Shown piece after piece: positions 7,642-16,105 of a DNA stretch of 28,892 nucleotides; position 1 is the first letter of the stretch, and every line of letters begins with the position of its first letter. The stretch covers positions 1 to 28,892 of the forward strand of contig CAZLFA010000055.1 of assembly GCA_964558665.1 (NCBI GenBank). The letters run 5' to 3'. Below the pieces are notes generated by a model that worked only from the letters and a program-made list of their open reading frames with translations, was not told the DNA's origin and did not search any database. A program made the position numbers and the translations under genes. Source of the DNA: CAZLFA01 sp964558665. Its GTDB lineage: Bacteria > Desulfobacterota > Syntrophia > Syntrophales > PHBD01.

Positions 7642-8026
7642 TGACATACCCCGTCATTGAATATATCACAGGAGCAGATTGATTAATCTGTAATCCCCTC
7701 TCAAGCCCCTTCATCCCCCGGTCCTCATGAAGGGGCTTTTGAGTTTCCTTCGTTCCCGCATCCGCCATGTATCTCGAAATAAATGAAATACTAACCTGAA
7801 TTGCCGATCCTGTGGTATGTCTAACGGGTATAAAAAAGATTTTGTGATTTTTTATACAGACAACCGTTCCTTTTTTGTGGTAATAATTATCGATTACAAA
7901 ATAGAAGAAGTACGAAAATTTACGTGTTTTGGATGAGTTAACCGGCCCGGCCCAACATGGCCAAGTTGTTCATACCGGGAGAAAGCATGCAGTCACGGAA
8001 ACTGATTGCGATCAGGATAAACCATT
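7642..8026 (+). other. Gene-free interval with terminator and AT-rich palindrome
   Basis: This 385-nt stretch holds the terminator at 7703-7740 and a perfect 10-bp inverted repeat, GTATAAAAAA (7828-7837) and TTTTTTATAC (7848-7857), around a 10-nt loop. The rest is AT-rich and presumably contains the promoter of the 178-aa protein gene, but no convincing -35/-10 pair stands out. No coding frame of plausible composition is seen. Confidence 0.6.
7703..7740 (+). terminator. Intrinsic terminator after atpZ-like gene
   Basis: A perfect 12-bp stem, AAGCCCCTTCAT (7703-7714) with ATGAAGGGGCTT (7727-7738), a 12-nt loop, and a T-rich tail. It closes the two-gene transcript 7071-7641. Confidence 0.88.
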
Positions 8027-8563
8027 ATGAAGACAAGAATGGTGCTGAAAATCAAGTTCGGGGAAGCGGTCAAGTCATCGGAAAACAGCGAGCAGATGGA
8101 TTCCTACGGTCTCAGGCTCTACGGTTATTTTCCGGAGGAGATGGAACTGCTTTTCAATATCGGTTCCTTATCCGAATCAGTGGTTGAATACGGGTCATCC
8201 CTTACGGATTGTCAACATGTATCATTCTGGTTTCAATATCATGAACTCCTGCCCATCGGGCAGATCATGTCCATCTCAAACCAAATTGAGGCCATGCTCG
8301 AAGAAAGAGGCTACACGAAGGTCAGGTTTTCGCTGAACAATCTTGTGGATACGAGCAAACCGTTTTACCAGGACAGGCCGGAAGGTCAATTCCCGCCTGA
8401 GCCGAACAGGTGCGGATACAACGCTGCCAGGGGCTTTTCCGTAGTAGTTGAAAAACCCGGCACAACAGCCGATTTCACAATTGACGAGATTGATTCCATT
8501 CAGGAAATGGCTATAGAATTCGGCTGTGTCGTGTTCGGCCGTCCGCTTGAAGCCATATATTGA
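8027..8563 (+). CDS. Hypothetical protein, 178 aa
   Basis: Soluble-looking, mildly acidic protein with no signal peptide, membrane segment or recognised domain. It alternates predicted strands and amphipathic helices. Three cysteines are scattered (in TDCQ, NRCG and FGCV) and do not form a metal motif. AGGA at 8014-8017 lies 9 nt before the ATG. The gene stands alone: a gene-free interval lies upstream and the convergent response regulator gene lies 70 nt downstream. Reading-frame length, ribosome binding site and codon composition support a real gene; I cannot offer a function. Confidence 0.75.
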   Translation: MKTRMVLKIKFGEAVKSSENSEQMDSYGLRLYGYFPEEMELLFNIGSLSESVVEYGSSLTDCQHVSFWFQYHELLPIGQIMSISNQIEAMLEERGYTKVRFSLNNLVDTSKPFYQDRPEGQFPPEPNRCGYNAARGFSVVVEKPGTTADFTIDEIDSIQEMAIEFGCVVFGRPLEAIY

Positions 8564-8633
8564 CACGCCGGATGTCTGTTAAAATAAGGATAGTCTTTAA
8601 GCGGGGAAACATTCAGGCACTGGCGGCTGTGAT

Positions 8634-9320
8634 CTATATGCGGTTGCCTGAACACTTGAGAATCATTTCCAGCAGTTTTTTAGCCTTCTCTGCATCGGAG
8701 ATATTCTCCTCCAGTTGTTCGGCATAAGAAGCGATCTTTGCAAGCGATTCTCTCTGCCCCAGGGCGAATCGCTCACACTCCTTGAAAAGCATGAATAATT
8801 TGTCGATTTTATTATTAAGCGCTTTCAGGGATTCTTCCAGCTCGCCGTCGGGCATTGACGACTTTTTTTCAATAAGACTGAATATCTCCCCCTGAATGCC
8901 GCGATAAATCTTGATAGTCTTGGCTGAGTCAAAGAAGCTTCTGTACTCCAGAAGCCTTTCTATTCTTTCTTTTATCTCCTTCAGGGGAAACGGTTTGAGG
9001 ATATAGTCGAAGGCGCCGAGTTTCATCGACTCTATGGCGGTATCAATAGTTGCATATCCGGTCATCATGATCACTTCCGCCGGTATCATATGCGCCCTTA
9101 CATACCTCAGGATGTCCATCCCGCCTTCATCACCTTTGCCGTCCATGCTGGGCATGTTCTTATCCAGGAGAATGATCTCATATTCTTTCGATTCTATCAG
9201 AGGCACGGCGCTTTCAACGCCGTCAGACACATCGACATCGTATCCCAGCTCTGAGAGAAACTCATAAAGCATATCCCGCATGACTACATCATCATCGACC
9301 GCCAGAATTTTTGGTTTCAT
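8634..9320 (-). CDS. Response regulator with helical C-terminal region
   Basis: A 228-aa protein. The N-terminal receiver domain (about residues 1-120) has the acidic pair in VDDD, phospho-acceptor D53 in LLDKNMPSMDG, the conserved Thr in MMTGYA and the Lys in ILKPF. A short insertion, GKGDEGG, follows the DG after the phosphorylation site. Residues from about 125 are helical and charged with no HTH or enzymatic output domain, so signalling is probably through protein contact. The ATG at 9320 is chosen because AGGGG lies 7 nt upstream; GTG and ATG codons just before it are in frame. No histidine kinase is nearby, so it is an orphan regulator. Confidence 0.9.
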   Translation of the reverse strand: MKPKILAVDDDVVMRDMLYEFLSELGYDVDVSDGVESAVPLIESKEYEIILLDKNMPSMDGKGDEGGMDILRYVRAHMIPAEVIMMTGYATIDTAIESMKLGAFDYILKPFPLKEIKERIERLLEYRSFFDSAKTIKIYRGIQGEIFSLIEKKSSMPDGELEESLKALNNKIDKLFMLFKECERFALGQRESLAKIASYAEQLEENISDAEKAKKLLEMILKCSGNRI

Positions 9321-9439
9321 CATCACACCCCTGATTTGGAATATAATGTCTTGATGAATGAGCGCTTTATTTTTCCATGTTGCGCTGCATCTTTTATCAC
9401 AAGTTGAAGAATAGTTCAGTGTTTTTATCTATGAAATAT

Positions 9440-10807
9440 TTATCTTTTTTTCAACACTGCCCCGAAGAAACCGTCCATGCCGTGTTTATGGGGAAAGGTT
9501 CTGAAAAAACCATGCCCATCGATGAGCCCTTCGTCGATCGGCAATGACGGATGACACACAAGTTCATAGCCGTCGCGGCCGGCCAGAAACTCTTTTATAT
9601 TGTCCTCATTCTCTGCGGCATTGATCGTACAGGTGCTGTAAACCAGAATTCCGCCTTTCCTCAGATACCTGGACGCATTGACCAGTATTTTCTGCTGGAG
9701 CGATTTATACTTTTTAATCTCAGCCGCCTTGAGGCGCCATTTGATCTCCGGATTGCGGCGCAACGTGCCCAGCCCCGAGCACGGCACATCAGCCAGGATG
9801 CAGTCGAAAAGTTCTCCTGAAGGAAGCCCGAGATCTCCGGAGGCATCGGCTGTCAGAGTGTCAATGTTTGTCGCCCCCAACTTTAACGACAGCTCCCTGA
9901 GTGCAGCAAGTTTATTGCCGTTGATGTCAACAGCCGCTATACGGCCGCTGTTTCTCATGAGAGCAGCCAGATGGGTTGTTTTGCCTCCGAATCCTGCGCA
10001 CATATCAAGCACGCTTTGCCCCGGCTGAGGATCGACTAGACGGGAAACAATCTGAGATGCCTCGTCCTGCGGGTGAACAAGCCCTTCCCGGCAATACCCG
10101 GCATGCCTCAGAGCCGGTACCGACGTGGTCAGCGTCAGTCCGTCCGGGGAAAACAATGCCTCTCTGACTTCACTGCCTTCCGACGATATCCTTGCCATGG
10201 CCTCGCGGCGATTCGTTTTGAGACTGTTTACGCGCATCGTGAGCGGGGGGATTTCGTTATTCGCACGGCATAATTCCGTCGCCTCTTCCGGTCCCAGGGC
10301 TTTTATCCACATCTCGACGAGCCAGAGGGGATGGGAATACATGACGGATACATACAGAGAAGATTCTTTTTGCGGATCAGGGTAAGGAATGGTGTCTTTC
10401 TTACGGATGGCGTTTCTCAGCACGGCATTGACAAGACCCTCCCGGCCCGGGTACCTTTTCCCGGCAGCATTCACCGCCTCATTTACAACAGCATAATCGG
10501 GGAGCCGATCCGTGAACAACAGTTGATAGAGGGCGGACCGGAGAATGTTTTTGATTCCGGGATTCATGGACGCGAAACGGCCCGAGTACAGATGCCCGAT
10601 AATCCAGTCAATGCGCCCCTGCATACGCAAAGTGCCGTAAACGATCTGTGTCAGCAAACGCCGGTCGCCGGGGTTGTCCATCGTGCCGCTGCCAAGCCGG
10701 GCATCAAGAAGCGGCTCGGCAAAGGCGTTTTCCTTCTCTATCCTGTTGAGGATATCAATCGCGATCTCACGTGGTTTATTCGATGCTGCCGCCGCCTTGC
10801 GGATCAT
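9440..10807 (-). CDS. rsmB: 16S rRNA (cytosine(967)-C(5))-methyltransferase
   Basis: A 455-aa protein. An N-terminal NusB-like RNA-binding domain (about residues 10-140) is followed by a Rossmann methyltransferase domain with the SAM motif VLDMCAGFGGKTTHLA. The two catalytic cysteine motifs of RNA m5C methyltransferases are present: DVPCSGLGTLRRNPEIKW and YSTCTINAAENE. It methylates C967 of 16S rRNA in the cytoplasm. The ATG begins one nucleotide after the fmt stop codon, so translation is probably coupled. The fmt-rsmB order is widespread in bacteria. Confidence 0.97.
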   Translation of the reverse strand: MIRKAAAASNKPREIAIDILNRIEKENAFAEPLLDARLGSGTMDNPGDRRLLTQIVYGTLRMQGRIDWIIGHLYSGRFASMNPGIKNILRSALYQLLFTDRLPDYAVVNEAVNAAGKRYPGREGLVNAVLRNAIRKKDTIPYPDPQKESSLYVSVMYSHPLWLVEMWIKALGPEEATELCRANNEIPPLTMRVNSLKTNRREAMARISSEGSEVREALFSPDGLTLTTSVPALRHAGYCREGLVHPQDEASQIVSRLVDPQPGQSVLDMCAGFGGKTTHLAALMRNSGRIAAVDINGNKLAALRELSLKLGATNIDTLTADASGDLGLPSGELFDCILADVPCSGLGTLRRNPEIKWRLKAAEIKKYKSLQQKILVNASRYLRKGGILVYSTCTINAAENEDNIKEFLAGRDGYELVCHPSLPIDEGLIDGHGFFRTFPHKHGMDGFFGAVLKKR

Positions 10808-10808
10808 G

Positions 10809-11747
10809 TCAGCCCATTTTACCGGTTTTAATATTATAACCCCTGAGGAAATCCCGGATGTTCATCCTCTTTTTGCTTTCCATCTGAATATCGGTGAGGC
10901 ACACCCATCCGTTTTTCGCTGCCACGGGAAGTCCGCGTTCCCCGATTCTGCCTATGGTTCCCGCGCCGGCACCGCCGACGTGGCTTTCATCAACTGAAGC
11001 GGCAAAGATTTTCAACTGTTTTCCATCCAGTATCGTCGATGCACAGGGAAAGGGCGACAGGCCGCGAATCAGATTGACAATGTCATGGGCATTGGTGTCC
11101 CAGTTTACCATCGTATCCTCTTTTTTCAGCCTTGGTGCGTAAGTCGCAGCCGCGTGATCCTGGGGAGTTCTTATTATTGTGCCTCCGACCGACATGTCTA
11201 TCGCCGCGGCCAGCATATCGGCGCCCTTTACTGCCAGCCGGTCATGAAGACTTCCGAAAGTCTCCTCCGGTTCAATGCCAACATCTTCCTGAAGCAGGAT
11301 ATCGCCGGAATCCACACCCTCGTCCATGCGCATAATCGTCACCCCGGTCCTGGTCTCACCCCTGATCAATGTCCAGTTCATAGGCGCCGCCCCCCGGTAT
11401 TTGGGAAGGAGCGAAGGATGGACATTAAGACAGCCAAGCGCCGGAGATTCTATAATCTCCCTGGGCAGTATCTGCCCGAATGCCACAAGCGCAACCATGT
11501 CCGGGGAGAGGTTTCTGAAGCCGGCGAGGAACTCCTCGTCTCTTACCCGTTCAGGCTGTAAAACCTGAAGGCCGTTCTTTTCCGCAATAACCTTGACGGG
11601 AGGCGGGGTGAAACTGCGCCCCCTGCCCTTCGGCCTGTCCGGCTGCGTGACGACGCCGATTATCAGGTATCCGCGAGTTATAAGCAGTTCCAGGGAAGGA
11701 ACGGCAAAATCCGGGGTGCCCATAAAGAGTATTCTTGGTCCTGTCAT
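10809..11747 (-). CDS. fmt: Methionyl-tRNA formyltransferase
   Basis: A 312-aa enzyme that formylates initiator Met-tRNA using 10-formyltetrahydrofolate. The N-terminal hydrolase domain shows FMGTPDFAVPSLELL, the catalytic block CLNVHPSLLPKYRGAAPMNW (Asn and His) and the downstream Asp in GVDSGDIL. The C-terminal domain follows at about residue 205. The ATG at 11747 is preferred because AGAGG lies 6 nt upstream; TTG and ATG codons at 11753 and 11750 are in frame directly before it. It follows tlpA closely and is co-directional with ccdA and rsmB. The usual neighbour def (peptide deformylase) is absent here. Confidence 0.97.
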   Translation of the reverse strand: MTGPRILFMGTPDFAVPSLELLITRGYLIIGVVTQPDRPKGRGRSFTPPPVKVIAEKNGLQVLQPERVRDEEFLAGFRNLSPDMVALVAFGQILPREIIESPALGCLNVHPSLLPKYRGAAPMNWTLIRGETRTGVTIMRMDEGVDSGDILLQEDVGIEPEETFGSLHDRLAVKGADMLAAAIDMSVGGTIIRTPQDHAAATYAPRLKKEDTMVNWDTNAHDIVNLIRGLSPFPCASTILDGKQLKIFAASVDESHVGGAGAGTIGRIGERGLPVAAKNGWVCLTDIQMESKKRMNIRDFLRGYNIKTGKMG

Positions 11748-11762
11748 CATCAACCTCTATTA

Positions 11763-12296
11763 TCACTTATCCGCCAGCATGGCGTTGAGAATAAGATCAA
11801 CATTCCGGCAATGGTAACAGATAACCTTTCCCGCCTTATCCAGAAGGACAATCGTCGGCACGCCGCGGACTCCATAAGCCTCGGCCACCTCCCCCGATTC
11901 ATCGATAAGTATTTTATAAGGTATTTCATACTTCTCTGCGAAGCGCTTTACCTTGTCCCGCTTTTCCATAACATCGACTGTCACCACTTCCACGCCCCGG
12001 CTCTTGTATGATGTGTATAAATGTTTGAAATACGGAATCTCACTGCGGCATTCAGGGCACCAGGTCGCGCTGAAAATCAGCAGGACAGGATTTCCCCGGT
12101 AGGAACTCAGCTTGAAACTTTTTCCATCCAGATCCTTCAGGGTAAAATCGGGCGCCTCTCCCTTGGATGACGATTTTTGAACCTTTGGCTGGTCGAAATC
12201 GTCGCATCCGCCGATGACGCACGCCGTCATCGCGATAACGACACAACAAATGATCGCGGAATGATTCCTTAAATGCATCAGTAATTTTACAGCCAT
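11763..12296 (-). CDS. TlpA-like thiol:disulfide oxidoreductase, probable lipoprotein
   Basis: A 177-aa thioredoxin-fold protein. A hydrophobic N-terminus ends in IGGC (C31), a possible lipobox, so it is likely anchored on the periplasmic side. The AhpC/TSA-like fold begins at APDFTLKDLDG. The active site is WCPEC (C80, C83) and the cis-Pro is P147 in GVPT. A second CXXC, CYHC (C160, C163), lies near the C-terminus where most relatives have none. The start codon overlaps the end of ccdA by 10 nt, indicating translational coupling and a shared pathway: CcdA would pass electrons from cytoplasmic thioredoxin to this protein for periplasmic disulfide reduction or cytochrome c maturation. Confidence 0.92.
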   Translation of the reverse strand: MAVKLLMHLRNHSAIICCVVIAMTACVIGGCDDFDQPKVQKSSSKGEAPDFTLKDLDGKSFKLSSYRGNPVLLIFSATWCPECRSEIPYFKHLYTSYKSRGVEVVTVDVMEKRDKVKRFAEKYEIPYKILIDESGEVAEAYGVRGVPTIVLLDKAGKVICYHCRNVDLILNAMLADK

Positions 12297-13003
12297 AACG
12301 AACCCGCAACGATAAGAAAATATTCTCCCGCTCCGATCATAATCAGGCCGAAAAGACGGTTAAGCCTTGTCATCCAGATACCTGATTTGGGCATATTGGA
12401 TATCATGCCGGCAAACGACCCCAGAAATATCAGCAATGTTCCCATGCCGAAGGCAAACACGAAAAGAAGGCTCATTCCGAAGGCGACATTCTGCCTGGCG
12501 GCGACATAACCCAGAAGCACTGCCAGCACAGGGGCCGTGCAAGGACCAACAATCAATCCGGACGCGGCACCGACAAAGAAACTGCTGATCAATCCTTTCG
12601 TCGGCCTTTTCGGTTGGAGTCTCGATACAAACATAGGGGAGCGAACGTTCAGTGAAAAAAGGCCCAGCATGGACATACCCATGAATATGCAAAGGTTGGC
12701 CATAAAAAAGTACATCCATGGATTCGACTGTATATAACCGAAGAGACGCCCCGACATGGCCGCCGCGGCCCCCAAAGCAGTATAAGTTATCGCCATGCCG
12801 GTCACATATGACAGGGAAAGCAGCAGTCCCTTCAATGCCGAACCGCTGCTTCTTGCACCTATGAACGAGACGGTTATCGGAATGACCGGATATACGCAGG
12901 GAGTAAAGCTTGTCAGAATTCCCGCCAGATAGGCAACAGCCAGCGCCAGTGCCGCCGAAGATTGCAGGTATCCTGAAAACCCGTTAATCAGACTATCTAT
13001 CAT
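12287..13003 (-). CDS. ccdA: CcdA/DsbD-type thiol electron transporter
   Basis: A 238-aa inner-membrane protein with about six transmembrane helices. The conserved motifs FTPCVYPVIPITVSFIG (first cysteine) and GPCTAPVLAVLLGY (second cysteine) are present. These cysteines carry reducing equivalents from cytoplasmic thioredoxin to periplasmic thioredoxin-like proteins. Its length matches stand-alone CcdA rather than full DsbD, which adds periplasmic domains; the adjacent TlpA-like protein probably fills that role. It is the first gene of the minus-strand run ccdA-tlpA-fmt-rsmB. A 190-nt divergent interval separates it from the MarR gene. Confidence 0.93.
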   Translation of the reverse strand: MIDSLINGFSGYLQSSAALALAVAYLAGILTSFTPCVYPVIPITVSFIGARSSGSALKGLLLSLSYVTGMAITYTALGAAAAMSGRLFGYIQSNPWMYFFMANLCIFMGMSMLGLFSLNVRSPMFVSRLQPKRPTKGLISSFFVGAASGLIVGPCTAPVLAVLLGYVAARQNVAFGMSLLFVFAFGMGTLLIFLGSFAGMISNMPKSGIWMTRLNRLFGLIMIGAGEYFLIVAGSLWL

Positions 13004-13132
13004 TGCAAAACTTTACCTGTTTTCCCTATGCTGTTTCTTCAATGATTTAATGAATCCAATTAGCATAATATCTCCAAAAAGCAAAAGAATATGTACATGG
13101 TGATTCATAAGGCCCGTCGTATTTTATTGGCC

Positions 13133-13176
13133 TTGACACAATTTCATTTGTATGCCAAATATATCCATGCCAAATA
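13133..13176 (+). promoter_or_regulatory. MarR-gene promoter region with repeats
   Basis: A consensus TTGACA at 13133-13138 is followed by an AT-rich stretch with no ideal -10 (AAATAT at 13157-13162 is the best, 18 nt away). An inverted repeat ATTTG (13146-13150) / CAAAT (13156-13160) and a direct repeat ATGCCAAATA (13152-13161 and 13167-13176) lie over this region. They are candidate sites for autoregulation by the MarR-type protein. Confidence 0.4.
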
Positions 13177-13193
13177 ATCGAAGGGGGAATTTC

Positions 13194-13619
13194 ATGAAGG
13201 CAAACGATCGCTTGATTTATCTTATTTTTACCGCTCAGAACAAGCTGAGGACATATCTCAACAAATGCCTGAGCGATAACGGCGTTACCGTCACGGTCGC
13301 GCAGTGCGGGATACTCTTCCTGCTCAAGAATAAAAACGGCCAGACAATGACGGAACTCAGCAGGGTTCTGGGTATCGACAATTCAACATTGACGGGGCTC
13401 ACGGATCGCCTGGAAAAGGCGGGAATGGTCAGGCGGATCGCCAACCCGGGCGACAGGCGCTCGTCGCACATCGACATAACTACAGCCGGCATCGATGAAA
13501 CCGAGAGAGCAAAAAAAGTCATCCGGCGGGTCAATGAAAAGATCAAGGAAGGATTTTCAGCGGAAGAGATAGAGGCCTTCAAGAACATTCTGGGGGCGTT
13601 TTCCGAAAAGTTTATCTAA
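13194..13619 (+). CDS. MarR-family transcriptional regulator
   Basis: A 141-aa winged-helix regulator. The recognition region reads MTELSRVLGIDNSTLTGLTDRLEKAG, followed by the wing RRIANPGDRRSSHIDIT typical of MarR proteins. Flanking helices should form the dimer interface. The ATG at 13194 is chosen over an in-frame ATG at 13152 because AAGGGGG at 13181-13187 lies 6 nt upstream and the earlier start falls within the promoter repeats. It is 29 nt upstream of the MoxR-type ATPase gene in the same direction and may control that pair, itself, or the divergent ccdA run. The ligand is unknown. Confidence 0.92.
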   Translation: MKANDRLIYLIFTAQNKLRTYLNKCLSDNGVTVTVAQCGILFLLKNKNGQTMTELSRVLGIDNSTLTGLTDRLEKAGMVRRIANPGDRRSSHIDITTAGIDETERAKKVIRRVNEKIKEGFSAEEIEAFKNILGAFSEKFI

Positions 13620-13648
13620 CTGAAACAACGTAACTCACACAAAGGGGT

Positions 13649-14614
13649 ATGGTCCGCGCCATGAGAAACAAAAATACTGCACAGTTCAGTTCATACGAAA
13701 CCATTCGCGACGGATTCCGCAAACTCGGTTATATTGCCAGCCGTCAGATAGCGACAACCGTTTATCTTGCGCATAACCTGGAAAAGCCGATTCTGGTCGA
13801 AGGCCCCGCGGGCGTCGGAAAAACGGAGCTCGCGAAAATAACCGCACAGTACCTGAATCTTTCCCTGATAAGATTGCAGTGCTATGAAGGGCTAGACGAA
13901 TCCAAAGCGCTTTACGAGTGGAAGTACGGGAAACAGTTGCTCTACACTCAGCTCCTGAAAGACAGAATGGACGACATCATCAAGAGAGACAACTGCTTTC
14001 AGGAATCACTGACAAAGCTTCATCAATATGATGACATATTCTTTTCCTGGCCTTTCCTTGAACAGCGGCCGCTTCTAAAAGCGCTCCAGTATCAGGAAGG
14101 GGCTGTGCTTCTCATAGATGAGGTGGACAAGTCCGATGAGGAATTCGAGGCGTTTCTTCTCGAAATTCTGTCCGACTTTCAGGTCTCCATTCCGGAAATC
14201 GGCACCGTTCAGGCGGTTGAAAAGCCTTTCGTCTTTCTTACGAGCAACAACACTCGCGAATTGAGCGAGGCACTCAAAAGGCGCTGCGTCCATTTGTTCA
14301 TACCCTTCCCCGATGCAAGACTGGAAAGGGATATCGTCCGGGCCAGAGTCCCCGAGGTGTCGGAAAAGCTTGCCAAGCAGCTCGTTTCTTTTATCCAATC
14401 GGTAAGAACAATGGATGTCAAGAAGGTGCCGTCCATCAGTGAAACAATCGACTGGGCGAGGGCGATTCTGCTTCTCAATGCCGCGGAGCTGAACATGGAT
14501 GTAGTGAGGGATACCCTCAACATATTCATGAAGTTTGAAGACGACCTGAAGCTTGTAGAGGAAAGCATTCCTTCATTGACCGCAGGCGCTCTCAAGGCGT
14601 CAGGAAAAGCGTAA
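13649..14614 (+). CDS. MoxR-family AAA+ ATPase
   Basis: A 321-aa AAA+ ATPase. Walker A is GPAGVGKT (G52-T59), Walker B is VLLIDEVDKSD, and LTSNNTRELSEALKRRC carries sensor 1 and the arginine-finger region. MoxR proteins act as chaperones that activate or insert cofactors into partner enzymes, usually with a VWA-domain protein. The next gene encodes such a protein and its ATG overlaps this stop codon (TAATG), so the two are translationally coupled. The start is uncertain: ATG at 13649 has AAAGGGG very close upstream, and an in-frame ATG at 13661 has it too far. The client enzyme is not obvious; in Cox systems it is a molybdenum hydroxylase. Confidence 0.93.
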   Translation: MVRAMRNKNTAQFSSYETIRDGFRKLGYIASRQIATTVYLAHNLEKPILVEGPAGVGKTELAKITAQYLNLSLIRLQCYEGLDESKALYEWKYGKQLLYTQLLKDRMDDIIKRDNCFQESLTKLHQYDDIFFSWPFLEQRPLLKALQYQEGAVLLIDEVDKSDEEFEAFLLEILSDFQVSIPEIGTVQAVEKPFVFLTSNNTRELSEALKRRCVHLFIPFPDARLERDIVRARVPEVSEKLAKQLVSFIQSVRTMDVKKVPSISETIDWARAILLLNAAELNMDVVRDTLNIFMKFEDDLKLVEESIPSLTAGALKASGKA

Positions 14615-15954
14615 TGGAACAGTTGCTGCACGACTTTATAACAATGCTGAGAATGGCGGGGGTAAGGATTTCCATATCGGAAAGCATAGATGCCTTCGAT
14701 ACCGTAGATTATATTGGGATCATGGAACGGGACACCCTCAAGGACGCCCTCTCCTGCGTGCTGTCAAAATCAGCATCGGAGAAGGAGATCTTTTCCGACT
14801 GCTTCGACCGCTTCTTTGCAATGCATCCCCTGGATATAAAAAAAAGTGCTTCATCCGCCATGCAGCAGCAATCCGGAGCAGGTGGAGACGGACTTTCGGA
14901 GATGCTGCTTTCCGGGGACATGGCGGGCATGACGGCTGCAATGAATATGGCATCCTCCCTCGAAAACATCGCCGGCATTCGCTATCCGACACAGCGAAAC
15001 ATGTTCGCCATGCGGGTTCTCAGACGCATGGGAATCGAGTCGGTTGATGACGAAATCCTCAGGCTGAAAATGGATGCCGCGCCCGGTGCGGCAGAAAGGG
15101 CGGCCGCTCTGGAGCAGGCCAGGAACGATCTGGCAAGAAACGTCAGGGATATCATTTCCAGCAGGCTCGAACTGACAACCAGGTACCTTCAGGACGAGTC
15201 CATAGATGACTACCTGCGCCATGCAAAACTGAATTACCTGGAGCAAAAGCATCTCCAGAGATTGCAGATCATCATCCGGCGTCTCGTCAAACAGCTTAAG
15301 GATATCCACTCGCGCAGACGCTCCGTAGCCCGGCGCGGGCAGTTGGATTTCAAAAAAACCCTCCGCAGAAGCCTTGCCTGTCAGGGGTTTATGTTCGATA
15401 CCAGATGGAAAACGAAGAAGATCGACCGGCCGGAAATCATCGCCATATGCGACGTAAGCCGCTCGGTGCTGCGCGTAGTCAGGTTTTTTCTGCTCTTTCT
15501 TTTCGGACTCAACAAAACCATCATCAATATCAGATCCTTCATTTTCTGTTCCAACCTTGTCGAGGCGACATCCATTTTCGAGAAGTATCCGGTGGAAGAG
15601 GCGCTTGCCAGACTGCAGTCCGGCGCGGATCTGCCCATCCTGATGGGCCGGACCGACTATGACTGCTCCTTCCGCGATTTCAGGAACAATTATCTTGATG
15701 CCGTCACCAGAAAAACAACCGTCATCATCCTCGGTGACGCAAGAAACAACTACTCCGGCGTCGACGTCGGCCCCCTCAAAGCTATCAGCGGAAAATGCAA
15801 GAGGCTCATCTGGCTCAACCCGGAAATACCTTCCTATTGGGGAACAGGGGACTCGGAAATCAGAAAATATGAACCCCACTGCCATATCGTGCAGGAATGC
15901 AACACCCTGAGCCACCTGGAAAGACTCGTGAGTTCCCTGCTCAGAGTTCACTAG
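14614..15954 (+). CDS. CoxE-like protein with VWA domain
   Basis: A 446-aa protein of the CoxE/VWA family. The C-terminal half carries a MIDAS-type metal site DVSRS (D280, S282, S284) and the segment GRTDYDCSFRDF, and ends in ILGDARNNY and WLNPE motifs seen in CoxE relatives. The N-terminal half is helical and charged, with a flexible Gln/Gly/Ala-rich linker near residues 85-95. It pairs with the upstream MoxR ATPase by a one-base stop/start overlap. Together such pairs remodel or metallate a client enzyme in the cytoplasm. No Cox-type enzyme genes follow; the AOR system 10 kb away is a possible but unproven client. Confidence 0.88.
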   Translation: MEQLLHDFITMLRMAGVRISISESIDAFDTVDYIGIMERDTLKDALSCVLSKSASEKEIFSDCFDRFFAMHPLDIKKSASSAMQQQSGAGGDGLSEMLLSGDMAGMTAAMNMASSLENIAGIRYPTQRNMFAMRVLRRMGIESVDDEILRLKMDAAPGAAERAAALEQARNDLARNVRDIISSRLELTTRYLQDESIDDYLRHAKLNYLEQKHLQRLQIIIRRLVKQLKDIHSRRRSVARRGQLDFKKTLRRSLACQGFMFDTRWKTKKIDRPEIIAICDVSRSVLRVVRFFLLFLFGLNKTIINIRSFIFCSNLVEATSIFEKYPVEEALARLQSGADLPILMGRTDYDCSFRDFRNNYLDAVTRKTTVIILGDARNNYSGVDVGPLKAISGKCKRLIWLNPEIPSYWGTGDSEIRKYEPHCHIVQECNTLSHLERLVSSLLRVH

Positions 15955-16105
15955 GCGTTTTGCCATTTCAGCCGCCCCCGAGGTCTTCGTGGAGTCCATG
16001 AAAAATCTGATTGACTCCGGAAGATCCCGGCTGTTCGATCATTGAAGAGCGGCATGAAGCCGATAACTCACCAAACATGCAAATAAAAAGCAAAGGAGAA
16101 GCGAC

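Noticed and set aside
13152..13193. Earlier ATG extending the MarR protein by 14 residues
   Set aside because: The extension lies within promoter repeats, and the ATG at 13194 has a strong, well-spaced ribosome binding site.
14851..15999. 382-codon open frame on the minus strand
   Set aside because: It is antisense to the CoxE-like gene, whose MIDAS motif and overlap with the MoxR gene are clear; no domain is visible in the antisense product.
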